DNA of 64,000 nucleotides. Source: Rhodococcus sp. 14-2470-1b (lineage in GTDB: Bacteria; Actinomycetota; Actinomycetes; Mycobacteriales; Mycobacteriaceae). The DNA is taken from the NCBI RefSeq assembly GCF_002259415.1, contig NZ_NPFY01000013.1, forward strand, positions 27,625 to 91,624, read 5' to 3'. Numbering within the stretch: position 1 is the stretch's first letter; each line of letters opens with the position of its first letter. Below, piece by piece: positions 7,363-17,712 of this stretch. The position numbers and the translations under genes are program-made. A model generated the notes under the pieces. The model had not been told where the DNA came from, did no database searches, and worked only from the letters and a program-made list of their open reading frames with translations.

Positions 7363-8148
7363 TCAGATGGAGGAGAGGGTGGCCGAAGCCTGTTGCGCGA
7401 GCGATCTATTGGACACGAGAATGTCGGCGCTTCCCGGGTGCCACGGGGTCCCGTCGATTCGCGTTGCGATTCCGCCGGCTTCGGTGGCGAGAAGTAGTCC
7501 GGCTGCCACGCCGGGGAGCGTGGGGCGATATTGCCAGAAGATGTCGGCGTGGCCCGCCGCCACGGACAGAAGTGGGAAGGTCGACGGCACGGTTGCGCGC
7601 ACCAACAAGCTCTGGCCCAGCAGTGCCTCGACCGACCGAGATATCGCCTGGTGAGTGTCAGTCTGTCCGTGCTCTGCCTGACCGGTGAGAGCAACGGCGT
7701 CGGCGAGGTCGCGCTTGCGAGCCACGTGAAGTTCGGTAGTGCCCAGGTACGCGCCGCCGCCGGTGACCGCGGTGTAGGTCCTGTCTCCGATCGGTTGCCG
7801 AACCACCGTGAGTGTGGGAGCGCCGTCGACGACGAGTGTGACCGTCACGCACCACTCGCCGGATCCGTGGACGTGATTGACGTTTCCTTCCACCGCGTCG
7901 ACAACCCACCACTCGCCGTCCGGTAGCGAGGTGGACGACAGAGTGTCCGGCAGCCACTGGGCATTCGGTCGAAGCGAGGCGAGTTCGTCCCGTAGGCCGG
8001 AGACCGCGTCCTCGTTCCGGCGCATGGCGTCGAACAATTGGGTCCGGTCGGTGGGGCGGCTGTCGGGATCGAACAAGGTCAGGAGCGTCTCGCCTGCGGC
8101 GTGTGCGACCTCCTCGACCTGAGAGAGAAGTGTGCTGGAGATGTCCAT
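7363..8148 (-). CDS. Inositol-monophosphatase-family protein with altered metal motif
   Basis: A 261-residue protein of the IMPase / FBPase fold. The metal motif expected as WxIDPIDGTxNF reads WWVVDAVEGNVNHVHG: Asp and Gly are kept, but the second Asp is Glu and the Thr that positions the attacking water is Asn. The family Glu of GEE is not evident in RNEDAVSG, and the C-terminal WxxAPG region reads RPTLPGVAAGLLL. The chemistry may therefore differ from phosphate monoester hydrolysis, or the protein may have a non-catalytic role. It begins 66 bases from the divergent LysR start. Confidence 0.72.
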   Translation of the reverse strand: MDISSTLLSQVEEVAHAAGETLLTLFDPDSRPTDRTQLFDAMRRNEDAVSGLRDELASLRPNAQWLPDTLSSTSLPDGEWWVVDAVEGNVNHVHGSGEWCVTVTLVVDGAPTLTVVRQPIGDRTYTAVTGGGAYLGTTELHVARKRDLADAVALTGQAEHGQTDTHQAISRSVEALLGQSLLVRATVPSTFPLLSVAAGHADIFWQYRPTLPGVAAGLLLATEAGGIATRIDGTPWHPGSADILVSNRSLAQQASATLSSI

Positions 8149-8214
8149 GTCGCCAAGTTAGGCTCCGGGAACAGTTAACTCCAGTGCAATATTGGAATCT
8201 ATTAGTTTACTCTC

Positions 8215-9117
8215 GTGCATGTGGATCTGAACTTGCTACTGGCCCTGGATGCTTTGCTCGAAGAGAACAGCGTCCAGGGTGCGGCCGATCGGATGCGGCT
8301 CTCAGCCCCGGCAATGAGTCGTGCCCTGGGGCGAATCAGACGTGCGACGGGTGACGACATTCTCGTGAGATCGGGCCGAACGATGGCGCCGACCCCCCGT
8401 GCTCTGGAGATAAGAGACGAGGCCGGTGATCTCGTACGCCGCGCGAGTGCTCTACTGACTCCCCGGCGCGAGGTGGACCTCGCTCGAGTCGACAGGACGT
8501 TCGTCGTCCGGTGTCACGATGCGCTTCTCGGCACGCTCGCGCCGCGTTTGCTCGATATGGTGGCCGATGCAATGCCTCAGGTTTCCGTACGGTTCGTGGC
8601 AGAGGCCGCGAACGACGACCTCGATGTGCAGCGTGGGCGTGTCGATCTCGATATCGGAGCCACCAGCGCTTCTGCTCCGGACATCTCGTCGACATTCGTG
8701 GGAACAGACAGGGTGGTAGCTGCGATGCGGCCCGGGAATCCACTCGCGTCGGACGTTGTCACGGCGGCGTCGTTCGCCTCCGCTCGACATGTCATCGTGT
8801 CGAGGAGAGGGCGTGATCGAGACCGCGTCGACGAGGTCCTGGGGGGAATAGGCCTCGATCGACGCGTGTGCGCGGTTGTTCCGACGAGCTCCTCGGCGTT
8901 GGAACTTGTATCGGACTCGGATCTCGTTGCCGTAGTAGCGGAAGGCATGTGCGCCGCCCCAATGCGGCGGTTCGGGATCGTCGCCAGAAGTCTCCCGTTC
9001 GAGTTGCCAGGCAGTCCCGTCCACATTCTGTGGCACCGACGCAACGACAGCGACCCGCCGCACGCGTGGCTGCGGTCACGGGCGAGGGACGTTCTGGACG
9101 CAGTGCTCACGAAGTAG
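8215..9117 (+). CDS. LysR-family transcriptional regulator
   Basis: A 300-residue DNA-binding protein. Residues about 5-62 form the winged helix-turn-helix (LLALDALLEENSVQGAADR, then LSAPAMSRALGRIR), and the rest is the two-lobed effector domain that starts near FVVRCHD. A GTG at 8215 fits the first helix. The gene is divergent from the IMPase-like/NmrA-like pair; in this family such a layout usually means that it controls the neighbouring operon and itself from the shared region at 8149-8214. Effector unknown. Confidence 0.88.
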   Translation: MHVDLNLLLALDALLEENSVQGAADRMRLSAPAMSRALGRIRRATGDDILVRSGRTMAPTPRALEIRDEAGDLVRRASALLTPRREVDLARVDRTFVVRCHDALLGTLAPRLLDMVADAMPQVSVRFVAEAANDDLDVQRGRVDLDIGATSASAPDISSTFVGTDRVVAAMRPGNPLASDVVTAASFASARHVIVSRRGRDRDRVDEVLGGIGLDRRVCAVVPTSSSALELVSDSDLVAVVAEGMCAAPMRRFGIVARSLPFELPGSPVHILWHRRNDSDPPHAWLRSRARDVLDAVLTK

Positions 9118-9274
9118 GTCGAACGCGGCGGCGTTCGAACACTGTTGGAAAACTCGCCTCGAATGTTGCCCCGGTCATTGTCCGTGCGACACACTGCGCG
9201 GTGCGCCAGTATGGCAGAGTGAGGTGCTCGAGGCCCTTCTAGGCCGTCGGGTGGGTCGTTCGAAGGGGAGCCTT

Positions 9275-12200
9275 GTGCGCGAGGATTCGGATGAAACCGT
9301 GCCGACATTGCGGGTGATCGTTGTCGGTAGTTCAGCTGGTGGGCTCGACGCTCTGACGTCGATGCTCGGAGTAGTCGAGGTGGGCCTTGGCTGGTGCGTA
9401 GTGGTAGCCCAACACATGGCGCCGACAGAGGCCAGCGAGCTTGCCCACATTCTCGATCGTACGACAGACCTGCAGGTCGTCGAAGCTGTCGACGGGGCTC
9501 CACTTCGCGCGGACACCGTTTTCATCGCGCCACCGGGCCACGACATCTTGGTCGATGGTCATCGCATCGCAATCGAAGCCCCCAGTGCGAACATTCGGCC
9601 GTGGCCCAGTATCGATCGTCTGTTCATCTCCGCGGCGCGGGCGTTCGAGGACAGGTCTGTCGCCGTCGTCCTGTCCGGTACCGGAAACGACGGAGCGTCG
9701 GGAGTCGAGGCCGTCGAGTCAGCCGGCGGTCTCGTTGCGGTACAAGAACTGGCAACAGCGGCCTTCGAGCCGATGCCGGCGGCCACATTTGCAACTGGAT
9801 CGGTGGATATCGAGGCACCGGCGCAGGACATCCCCCGTGAACTGAAGCGCTACCTCGACAACAACACACTGATGGACTACGGCGGTTCACTCACAGATGA
9901 CCTCGCCGATACCGTCCATCTCGGTCCGGCGCACCTCGACGACATTCTCGAGGCATTGCACGCAGAGACCGGACTCGACTTCTCGGGATACAAGACCTCG
10001 ACACTGGAACGTCAAATCGCCCGGCGACAAAGACTTCTGAACATCGGAAGCGCGAGCTCGTATGCCACGCTTCTGCGTGATGCTCCCACCGAGGCATCGG
10101 CACTGTCGAGGGCGCTTCTCGTGACCGTGACGGCGTTCTTTCGTGACCGGGATGTCTGGGACGGTATCCGCGAGCATCTACGCACAGCCGTCGAAGCATC
10201 GGGATCCGATCAGGTCCGAATTTGGGTGCCCGGCTGCGCAAGTGGTCAAGAGTCCTACACAATAGCAATGCTGGCTGCGGACGTACTCGGTGTCGAAGCC
10301 GACGAACTGTCCAGTCGTGTGAAGATCTTCGCCACGGACCTCGACGAGCACGCCTTGAATGTCGCGCGAGCCGGTAAGTACCCATCGAGCGAGGCCGATG
10401 AGATTCCTGAGAATTATCGCCGCCAGTGGACGCGCATAGTCGACGGCACAGTGGAAATGCTTCCCGCGCTGCGTGAAAGCATCGTGTTCGCTCGTCACAA
10501 TGTGGCGTTCGACCCGCCGTTTCCCAACCTCGATCTGATCTCCCTGCGCAACACGCTGATCTACTTTCAACCGCGACTGCAGGAGCAAGTTCTACATCTG
10601 TGCCAGTTCGCCCTGAATCCGAAAGGGTTGCTGCTGCTCGGTCAGAGCGAACGCGTTCCACGTACCGATGAGGCGTTCACGGTCGTCGATCCCGATCGCC
10701 GCCTGTATCGCAGGCGCCAGCATCTCCGTGTGCTCGGGCTTCCACTCCGCGGAGTCTTTCCGCTCACCCGTTCACCGAAACAAGCTGAGCAGGTGGATGT
10801 TTCGACGCACACTTCCGTCGCCGATCGAGAGTTCTACCGCGACATCGTCAGATCCGTGGTGCCCGCGGCGCTTATCGTCGACGACAGGTCGATCCTCATC
10901 GAGGTGGTCGGTGATGTCGGGAAGTGGTGCACGATAAGCGAAGGCGTACACAGTGGCAGTGTCGTCGACCTTCTGAAGGAGCAATACCGCGCGACGGTTC
11001 GTGCCATGCTCAGCCAAGTTCAGCACAGTGCCCCGAAAGCGACGACCCGAACGATTCGATCCGACGAGGCAACTACCCGGATATCGGTCACCCGGATCGG
11101 CTCCTCCCTTGCCGACGGCAGCGGCGATGGCGCGATTGTTGCCTTCGACTCCGAACCGGTCCTTCACGTCGGCCTGGATCCGGAAACAGTCGGTACTGCA
11201 GTAGATTTCAGCGACGAACTCGAGACCGTCTACGACGCACTCCAGGCGACAGTCGAGGACCTCAGCACAGCCAACGAGGAACTGCAAGCCCTGAACGAGG
11301 AACTGCAGGCATCGTCGGAGGAACTGCAGGCGTCGTCCGAGGAAGTGCAGGCGTCCAACGAAGAACTCGAAGCGACCAACGAAGAACTGACGACGCTGAA
11401 CCAAGAGCTCACAACGCGCGGAACCGAATTGACGCGTGCGAACATCGATCTGGAGAATATTCAGAGTTCCCTCACGAATGGACTGGTCCTGCTCGACAGA
11501 GACCTCCGCGTCACTCGGTTCACGCCCCTGGCGGTACGTCTGTTCTCGCTCATACCGTCGGACATCGGTCGGACTCTCAGTGCGGTCCCGACGGCCATCA
11601 CCGTTCCCGGACTCGACGACGCGCTGCAGAGAACATTGGGCGGGGATTCGATACTCATCGAGCTCGAAAGCGACCAGCGTGACTTGCTGATGCAGACGCA
11701 GCCCTATCGCGGAGACAACAGCGAGATCCTCGGCGTCATCGTCGTGGTCATCGACGTCAGCGACATCACAGCCGAGCGGCGGGCGCGCGAACGGGCCTTG
11801 ACCAACCTCGAAATAGTGACCGAGTCCATTCGAGAACTCGTCTGGCAACGCGACACGTCCGGAGTGTTGACCCTCCTGACCCGCCGAGTAGAGGCGCTGT
11901 ACGGTCTGGACCGCACCCGTGTCCTGGCCGACCCGTCGCTTCTCCTGGCTGCAGTGCACCCCGACGATCGCGAGCGTGTAGCTGCGGTCTCCGCGTCGAC
12001 GGACCAGAGTTGGCAAATTCAGTACCGAATCATCCGACCGGACGGCACGATCCGATGGATCGACGAGTCGGCCACCTACATGCAACCACCCGACGGGTCG
12101 CCGCCGGTGCGAGTGGGCAGCGCATTCGATATTTCGGAGCAGAAAGAGCTCGCGGTGCGTATCGACGGCCAAGCCAAGCTCATCGAGTCGCTGTTTCTCA

Positions 12201-13789
12201 ACTCGTCCCTGGGTCTGCTCCTGGTCGACGGTCGGGGGCGGATCGAGCGGGTTAGCCCCGTGATCGAAGCCATGACCGGATACACCGCCGACGCGATCGA
12301 AGGACGCATCCTGTCCAGTCTCATACCGTCGATTCGGCACGACAACGACAGCCGGGCACCGACGAATCGCGCGCTGGTTCGCGCTGACGGACACACTGTT
12401 CCGGCTTCTGTCGAGTTCGTCGACGGTGCCGGGGTGGGTCGATCCGTTGTCGTCGTACAGGACAGTTCGCGGTTGCGCCGTCTGAGTGCAGAGCTGGCCG
12501 CGCATGAGCAGTTCGATCAGCAGACCGGCCTGCTCACGCGCACGTTCTTTCGTGCCCGTGCCACCGATGTGGTCGCTGCGAGCAACGACCCGTCCGCGGT
12601 GCTGTGGATCGACCTCGACGGCTTCAAGGAAGTCAACGACAGGTTGGGCCATCGGAACGGTGATCTGGTTCTCGGTGTCGTCGCCCATCGTCTGAAAGGC
12701 GCAGTGCGCAAGGACAACCTGATCGGAAGGTTCGGAGGTGACGAGTTCGCAATACTGGTCAGTCGCGCAGACGATCTGGATGCTCTCGACAGTCTGGTTC
12801 ACCGAATATTGAATGTCGTACGCGAGCCGATCGTCGTCGACGAGTCCCACGCCTTCGTGTCGGCGTCCATCGGAATAGCCGTACAACCGACCGACGGCAA
12901 CACAGCTGACGAGTTGCTCCACAACGCAGACGTCGCAATGTATTCGGCAAAGCAGAACGGCCGCGACCAACACGTCTACTTCACTACTGAGATGGACCGC
13001 GATGCCGACGCGCGTGCAACTGTGCGCCACCAGCTCTCAGCGGCGGTGAGATCCCGCGATTTCGAGCTGCATTACCAACCAATTCGTTCGATCGCGACCG
13101 GTGACATAGCGATGATCGAGGCTCTCGTTCGGTGGAGGCGAGACGGTGAGCTGGTCAGTGCGGGCGAATTCATCGATATCGCGGCCGACACCGGCCAACT
13201 CCGCGCCCTCGGCCATCTCGTACTGGACTGCCTCATCGAGGACGTCGGTACACTGCACGAACGGTTCGGAACCGACCATCCACGCGTGGCGGTCAACATG
13301 TCAGCCACTGAACTACGTGAGCGCGACCTGATGGACAGACTCCTAGGATGGCGCCCGGCAGCGGGGTTCGAGAAGATCGTCATCGAAGTCACCGAGCAGA
13401 TCACCCTCACACCCGGTGACCGAGCGTTCGGTGTTCTCACTCTTCTACAGAGACTGGGCGCAACGATCAGTATCGACGACTTCGGTACCGGCTACTCCAA
13501 TTTGGAGTTGCTCGGCCAACTCAAACCGGGGATCATCAAGATCGACCGATCGCTGACCGAACGCGCGGCCGAGGACTCGCGGGGGGAACGCATACTCGAA
13601 GCAGCGGTAGGGCTCGCACACGCCCTCGAGACCACTGCAGTCATCGAGGGGGTAGGGGATGCGAGGTTGTCGGCTGTCGCGGTGGCATCCGGAGCCGAGT
13701 TGGCTCAGGGCTACCACCTCGGACGGCCGATGTCCCTGCCGGACATCATCGATTCGATCTCCGGTGATTTAGCGGCCGGTCCAACGTGA
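9275..13789 (+). CDS. CheB-CheR-PAS-GGDEF-EAL fusion: chemoreceptor-type methylation and cyclic-di-GMP enzyme
   Basis: One 1504-residue chain. In order: a CheB methylesterase domain (about 10-195) with GSSAGG, AQHM and GTGNDGASG; a CheR methyltransferase (about 205-490) with TAFFRD, the SAM loop GCASGQ and LRNTLIYF; a long coiled coil of repeated NEELQA/SEELQA units (about 650-716); three PAS-like segments (about 726-1069); GGDEF with an intact GGDEF at about 1154-1158; and EAL with EALVRW near 1282 and DDFGTGYS near 1401. All catalytic signatures look intact, so it could add and remove methyl groups and both make and break c-di-GMP. No response-regulator receiver and no transmembrane segment are seen. 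The ribosome site AAGGGGAG at 9263-9270 favours GTG 9275 over an upstream GTG at 9224. No chemoreceptor or flagellar gene is near. Confidence 0.88.
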   Translation: MREDSDETVPTLRVIVVGSSAGGLDALTSMLGVVEVGLGWCVVVAQHMAPTEASELAHILDRTTDLQVVEAVDGAPLRADTVFIAPPGHDILVDGHRIAIEAPSANIRPWPSIDRLFISAARAFEDRSVAVVLSGTGNDGASGVEAVESAGGLVAVQELATAAFEPMPAATFATGSVDIEAPAQDIPRELKRYLDNNTLMDYGGSLTDDLADTVHLGPAHLDDILEALHAETGLDFSGYKTSTLERQIARRQRLLNIGSASSYATLLRDAPTEASALSRALLVTVTAFFRDRDVWDGIREHLRTAVEASGSDQVRIWVPGCASGQESYTIAMLAADVLGVEADELSSRVKIFATDLDEHALNVARAGKYPSSEADEIPENYRRQWTRIVDGTVEMLPALRESIVFARHNVAFDPPFPNLDLISLRNTLIYFQPRLQEQVLHLCQFALNPKGLLLLGQSERVPRTDEAFTVVDPDRRLYRRRQHLRVLGLPLRGVFPLTRSPKQAEQVDVSTHTSVADREFYRDIVRSVVPAALIVDDRSILIEVVGDVGKWCTISEGVHSGSVVDLLKEQYRATVRAMLSQVQHSAPKATTRTIRSDEATTRISVTRIGSSLADGSGDGAIVAFDSEPVLHVGLDPETVGTAVDFSDELETVYDALQATVEDLSTANEELQALNEELQASSEELQASSEEVQASNEELEATNEELTTLNQELTTRGTELTRANIDLENIQSSLTNGLVLLDRDLRVTRFTPLAVRLFSLIPSDIGRTLSAVPTAITVPGLDDALQRTLGGDSILIELESDQRDLLMQTQPYRGDNSEILGVIVVVIDVSDITAERRARERALTNLEIVTESIRELVWQRDTSGVLTLLTRRVEALYGLDRTRVLADPSLLLAAVHPDDRERVAAVSASTDQSWQIQYRIIRPDGTIRWIDESATYMQPPDGSPPVRVGSAFDISEQKELAVRIDGQAKLIESLFLNSSLGLLLVDGRGRIERVSPVIEAMTGYTADAIEGRILSSLIPSIRHDNDSRAPTNRALVRADGHTVPASVEFVDGAGVGRSVVVVQDSSRLRRLSAELAAHEQFDQQTGLLTRTFFRARATDVVAASNDPSAVLWIDLDGFKEVNDRLGHRNGDLVLGVVAHRLKGAVRKDNLIGRFGGDEFAILVSRADDLDALDSLVHRILNVVREPIVVDESHAFVSASIGIAVQPTDGNTADELLHNADVAMYSAKQNGRDQHVYFTTEMDRDADARATVRHQLSAAVRSRDFELHYQPIRSIATGDIAMIEALVRWRRDGELVSAGEFIDIAADTGQLRALGHLVLDCLIEDVGTLHERFGTDHPRVAVNMSATELRERDLMDRLLGWRPAAGFEKIVIEVTEQITLTPGDRAFGVLTLLQRLGATISIDDFGTGYSNLELLGQLKPGIIKIDRSLTERAAEDSRGERILEAAVGLAHALETTAVIEGVGDARLSAVAVASGAELAQGYHLGRPMSLPDIIDSISGDLAAGPT

Positions 13790-13799
13790 TGTGAATCGG

Positions 13800-14870
13800 T
13801 CAGTTGAGCGCCACGAGTTCGTGCAATGTCCTCCCCGTCCGGACTTCGGTTCTACCGTTCCGGGTGACGGTGAGCTCGAAGGTCGAATCGAACCGGAAGT
13901 ATCCGGGGTGTCCGACGAGTCGATACAGCAGCGGCCGGACAGCTTTGTGGCCGGCCACGGGTACGTCGCTCAGCAGATCGTGTGCATGAACTACCGTACC
14001 GACGGTCAGTATCAGCTTCACCACGCCGGGGATCTCGATCCGAAGCCACTCCGGGTATGCGCGATTGGCGACGGCGTTGTACTTCATCGGCCCTTCCGAG
14101 ACTTCCGCTTCGCCGGAGCTGAGAATCACCTCGCCCTTGTACGCCAGCATCAGCGGTCGGCTCTCGTGCGCTCCGAGTCGCTCCTTCGTTTTGACCAGTG
14201 CGTAGAGCAAGGAGTAGTCGTCGTCGTACAGGCGCCCCCAGTGCCACCGGTCGATGACGCTCTTCATGTCGCCTGCACCCCAATTGTGGTCGGCGTACCC
14301 CCGTCCGGTGACGGTCTTCGTCTCTGCTCCGATCGTGATCGACCCCTCGACACGTGCACGGGGAGCAGCGACTACCCAACCGAATACATCGGTCCCCCCG
14401 AACAGGGTCTCGCCTTCGCCCGGCATCCAGCTGGGCAGCTCGTTGTGGAACCGTAGGTCGAACGTCACGTCCTCTTCCGAGAGCGACAGATGATGAATCG
14501 GAAGACCTTCCTGCGGGAACTCGGCCCAGGCGTGATTGGGTCCCACTCTCACATCGCATCGAGCGATCGATGCCGAGGCGTGTTTCTTGGAGTATCGCGT
14601 GAAGATCTGACGGCGGGTTCCGTCGGGCGCGTAGATCAAGATCTCGACACTGGGTTTGGCCACCAATGCCGGTTCCTCGGGCCGCCGGAGGTTGAGGAAG
14701 CCGATGATGGTGTGTCCGTCGTCGAGGTGCGCGTCGAAGTACCAGTGTTCGAAACCTGTGCGACTGCCCGGCACCGGGTGCGCGCCGTTGTGCCGCGGTT
14801 GAACTGTGGTGAGGGCGGCGTCGGCTCTGCCCGGCCCGTTCCAGGTTTCGACGATCTCGGGAGCTGTCAT
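13800..14870 (-). CDS. CrtC/AttH-like lipocalin-fold protein (possible hydratase/isomerase)
   Basis: A 356-residue soluble protein related to carotenoid 1,2-hydratase (CrtC) and AttH. Typical features are an early GFEHWYFDAHLDDGHTIIGF segment and the central motif GRGYADHNWG, where the HNWG residues are the hallmark of the family. Known relatives hydrate terpenoid double bonds or act on polycyclic substrates. It is the last gene of the five-gene operon 13800-20062. An in-frame GTG at 14909 would overlap the aldehyde dehydrogenase stop; I prefer ATG 14870, which has GGAG eight bases upstream. Substrate unknown. Confidence 0.7.
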   Translation of the reverse strand: MTAPEIVETWNGPGRADAALTTVQPRHNGAHPVPGSRTGFEHWYFDAHLDDGHTIIGFLNLRRPEEPALVAKPSVEILIYAPDGTRRQIFTRYSKKHASASIARCDVRVGPNHAWAEFPQEGLPIHHLSLSEEDVTFDLRFHNELPSWMPGEGETLFGGTDVFGWVVAAPRARVEGSITIGAETKTVTGRGYADHNWGAGDMKSVIDRWHWGRLYDDDYSLLYALVKTKERLGAHESRPLMLAYKGEVILSSGEAEVSEGPMKYNAVANRAYPEWLRIEIPGVVKLILTVGTVVHAHDLLSDVPVAGHKAVRPLLYRLVGHPGYFRFDSTFELTVTRNGRTEVRTGRTLHELVALN

Positions 14871-14905
14871 CTGTGGATCTCCGTTTCGTGCGGTGAAGTT
14901 CGGCA

Positions 14906-16393
14906 TCACATGCTGTCGAAGCCGATGTGGACGGTCTTTTCCTCGGTGTCCCCGTCGAGTCCGGATCGGCCCAGTTCACGTCCGATACCGCTTCCTGCGC
15001 GGCCTCCCCAGGGCAGCGCTGGGTCGGGAACTCCCCACCCGTTGACCCACACCGTGCCCACACGAAGCTTCTCGACGACGGAGTGGACGCGAGAGATGTT
15101 CTGCGAGTACACCATCGCATTGAGTCCGTAGCGCGTGTCGTTGGCGATTCGAACGGCTTCCTCGGTGGTGCGGAATCCGATCACCGTGGCGACGGGTCCG
15201 AAGATCTCGTCGCGGGCGATGGTGAGGTCGTTGGTACCGCGGAACACCGTGGGTTGCGCGTAGAAACCGGCGCCGCGCTCACGTTTGCCGCCGCAGATCA
15301 ACTGTGCGCCCTCGGATATTCCGGAATCGATGTAGCCGTCGATGCGGTCGAGTTGCTTCGCGTTGACGATGGTCCCCATCGTGGACCTGTCGTCGAACGG
15401 ATCTCCGACGACAGCGCTCTCGGCCGCGGCAACGAGTCCGTCGACGACCTGGTCGATGACCGACTCGTGCGCCAGGACTCGCGTCCCAGCGGCACATACC
15501 TGTCCCTGGTGGTAAAAATTCCCCATCGAGATCCAGGGCATCGCAGCCTCCAGATCCGCGTCCTCGAAGATCAACTGCGGTGCTTTTCCGCCGAGCTCGA
15601 GAACGAGTTTGCGGAAGCTCTCGCCCGCAAAGCTCCGAATCGACTGGCCGACAGTGGGACTTCCGGTGAAGGAGACCTTGTCGACGCCGCCATGGCCTGC
15701 CAGGGCAGCCCCCGCAACCGGACCGAGGCCGGTGACCACGTTGAGCACCCCGTCGGGAATACCGGCTTCGGAGGCGAGCTCGGCCAGTCGCAGCGTCGAC
15801 AGCGACGCGTCCTCGGCAGGCTTGACGACGGCGGTGTTCCCTGCGGCGAGGGCGGGGGCAAGCTTCCAGGCTGCGATGAGAGCCGGGTTGTTCCACGGGG
15901 TGATCGCCGCGACGACACCGAGAGGTTGCCGTACCGTGTAGCCGAATCGTTGCTGCGGGCCGAAGTTCGGCAAGGACATCGCCGAACCGGAGATCTTGTC
16001 GGCCCACCCGGCGAAGTGCCGGAACGCTTCGGCCGCACAGGGAATGTCGCCGCCGACGGAGTCGCGGTACAGCTTGCCCATCTCGACGGCTTCGAGTGCC
16101 GCGAGAGTCTCGGCATCGGCTTCGATCAGTGCTGCCAACCGGGTGAGGGCTTTTCCTCGTTCGGGGCCACTGGTTCGGGACCACTCGCCGTGCTCGAATT
16201 GATGGCGCGCAGAGCGAACGGCCGCGTCGACGTCCTCCTGGCCGGCCGCGGCGATCTCTGCGACCACCTCGCCGGTAGCAGGATCGGTCGAGGTGTACGT
16301 CGCACCGTCGGCGGCCCCGACACGGGCTCCACCGATGCGAAGCAGCGGCTCCGGTAGATCGAATACGGGTCGTGTGATGTCGGCCGTGGTCAT
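14906..16393 (-). CDS. NAD(P)-dependent aldehyde dehydrogenase
   Basis: A 495-residue ALDH-superfamily enzyme that oxidises an aldehyde to the acid. Signatures in order: [21 protein letters not shown] for cofactor and Asn, [11 protein letters not shown], the general base in LELGGKAPQ, the catalytic Cys in GQVCAAGTR, and EIFGPVATV. The start ATG at 16393 overlaps the end of the homogentisate dioxygenase gene by 4 bases (ATGA), with AGGAGAG upstream, so the two are translationally coupled. Standard homogentisate breakdown needs no aldehyde dehydrogenase, so its place here hints at a different or extended pathway. Confidence 0.88.
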   Translation of the reverse strand: MTTADITRPVFDLPEPLLRIGGARVGAADGATYTSTDPATGEVVAEIAAAGQEDVDAAVRSARHQFEHGEWSRTSGPERGKALTRLAALIEADAETLAALEAVEMGKLYRDSVGGDIPCAAEAFRHFAGWADKISGSAMSLPNFGPQQRFGYTVRQPLGVVAAITPWNNPALIAAWKLAPALAAGNTAVVKPAEDASLSTLRLAELASEAGIPDGVLNVVTGLGPVAGAALAGHGGVDKVSFTGSPTVGQSIRSFAGESFRKLVLELGGKAPQLIFEDADLEAAMPWISMGNFYHQGQVCAAGTRVLAHESVIDQVVDGLVAAAESAVVGDPFDDRSTMGTIVNAKQLDRIDGYIDSGISEGAQLICGGKRERGAGFYAQPTVFRGTNDLTIARDEIFGPVATVIGFRTTEEAVRIANDTRYGLNAMVYSQNISRVHSVVEKLRVGTVWVNGWGVPDPALPWGGRAGSGIGRELGRSGLDGDTEEKTVHIGFDSM

Positions 16394-17712
16394 CGTGACT
16401 CTCCTGTGGCTGCGGAATCCTGCGAATCGAAATGTCGTTGCAAGCCGCTCCACGAGGAGTCGTAGTCCGGCTGTCGGTGTTTCGCGTTGTAGGCGAAGTC
16501 CGTCGTGATCAACGGGAGTCGTGTCTCGAACATGAACGCCAACGAGTTCTCTAACTTCTGCGGCACCAAATCTGCACTCGATGCGGTGTCGAAGGTCTCG
16601 AGATCGGGACCGTGGGCGCCCCACATGTTGTGCAGACTCGCCCCGCCGGGGATGAATCCTTCCGCCTTGGAATCATGTTGTCCGCGAACAAGGCCCATGA
16701 ACTCGGTCATGATGTTGCGGTGGAAGTGGGGTGGTCGGAACGAATGCTCGGCAACGTTCCACCGTGGCGGGAAAATAGCGAAGTCGACATTGGCTTGGCC
16801 GGGTCGCTCCGATGGAGAGGTGAGCACGGTGAAGATGGACGGGTCGGGATGGTCCCACCCGACGGTGCCCATCGTGTTGAAACGGTTCGTGTCGTACTTG
16901 TACGCGCTGTGCGTACCGTGCCACGCCACCACATCCAAGGGTGAGTGATCGTATTCTGCTGCCCAGAGCTGCCCACCGAACTTCTGGATCACCTGCACCT
17001 CGTCAGTGCGATCTTCGTAGGCAGCAACGGGGTACGAGAAGTCCCGTGCGTGGGCAAGTCCGTTCGACCCGATCGGGCCGAGTTCGGGTAACGCGAAATA
17101 GGCGCCGTAGTTCTCGCAGATGTATCCGGCGGCGGAATCATCGTGCAACGACACCCGAAACTTCACCGCGCGGGCGATCACGGCGATCTCGCCGGGTGCG
17201 ACGTCGAGGAGCCCGAGTTCGGTGTGCAGCCGGAGGCCACCCGACTGCGGAACCACGAGTAGCTCACCGTCGAGGTCGGCGAAGTACCTGTCGGTCATCG
17301 ACCTCGTCGCGTGATACATGTGTACCGCGATACCGTTGCGCTCCAGAACATTGCCGTTCGCGGCGATGGTGTGGACACCGTCGAGGAAATCAGCGTCGGG
17401 CCACGGAGTGCCGAGCGGATTCCACCGCAATCGATTGACATCGAGTATCCCGTCGGCGAGCGGAGCCGAACGGAAGAGGCCGTTGTCGATGCGCTCGAAT
17501 CTCGGATGACGCGCGGACGGGTGGATTCGGTACACCCACGTGCGCCTGTTGAGCTCCCGCGGTTCGGTGAACGCCGTACCGGAGAGTTGCTCGGCGTAGA
17601 GGCCGTAGGGTGCTCGCTGCGGAGAATTCTGCCCCCAGGGTAAAGCGCCGGGGATTGCCTCGGACTGATGTTCGTTTCCGAATCCAGTGCTGTATTCCAG
17701 GTTCTCGGTCAT
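16390..17712 (-). CDS. hmgA: Homogentisate 1,2-dioxygenase
   Basis: A 440-residue, full-length member of a highly distinctive family: [12 protein letters not shown] at the start, [27 protein letters not shown], and the iron region [15 protein letters not shown] plus [15 protein letters not shown]. It opens homogentisate to maleylacetoacetate with O2 and Fe(II). The usual partners, fumarylacetoacetase and maleylacetoacetate isomerase, are not adjacent and not in the window. Instead it is overlapped on both sides (ATGA) by an MpaB-type oxygenase gene and an aldehyde dehydrogenase gene. The substrate may be homogentisate or a substituted analogue. Confidence 0.93.
   Translation of the reverse strand: MTENLEYSTGFGNEHQSEAIPGALPWGQNSPQRAPYGLYAEQLSGTAFTEPRELNRRTWVYRIHPSARHPRFERIDNGLFRSAPLADGILDVNRLRWNPLGTPWPDADFLDGVHTIAANGNVLERNGIAVHMYHATRSMTDRYFADLDGELLVVPQSGGLRLHTELGLLDVAPGEIAVIARAVKFRVSLHDDSAAGYICENYGAYFALPELGPIGSNGLAHARDFSYPVAAYEDRTDEVQVIQKFGGQLWAAEYDHSPLDVVAWHGTHSAYKYDTNRFNTMGTVGWDHPDPSIFTVLTSPSERPGQANVDFAIFPPRWNVAEHSFRPPHFHRNIMTEFMGLVRGQHDSKAEGFIPGGASLHNMWGAHGPDLETFDTASSADLVPQKLENSLAFMFETRLPLITTDFAYNAKHRQPDYDSSWSGLQRHFDSQDSAATGESR

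Noticed and set aside
10772..13030. Very long minus-strand open frame (752 codons) opposite the CheB-CheR-PAS-GGDEF-EAL gene
   Set aside because: It is a shadow frame of a high-GC gene: no ribosome site, no recognisable domain and unnatural His/Arg/Gln-rich composition, while the plus strand has clear motifs throughout.
14927..16357. 476-codon plus-strand frame opposite the aldehyde dehydrogenase
   Set aside because: The minus strand carries all ALDH motifs; the plus frame has none.
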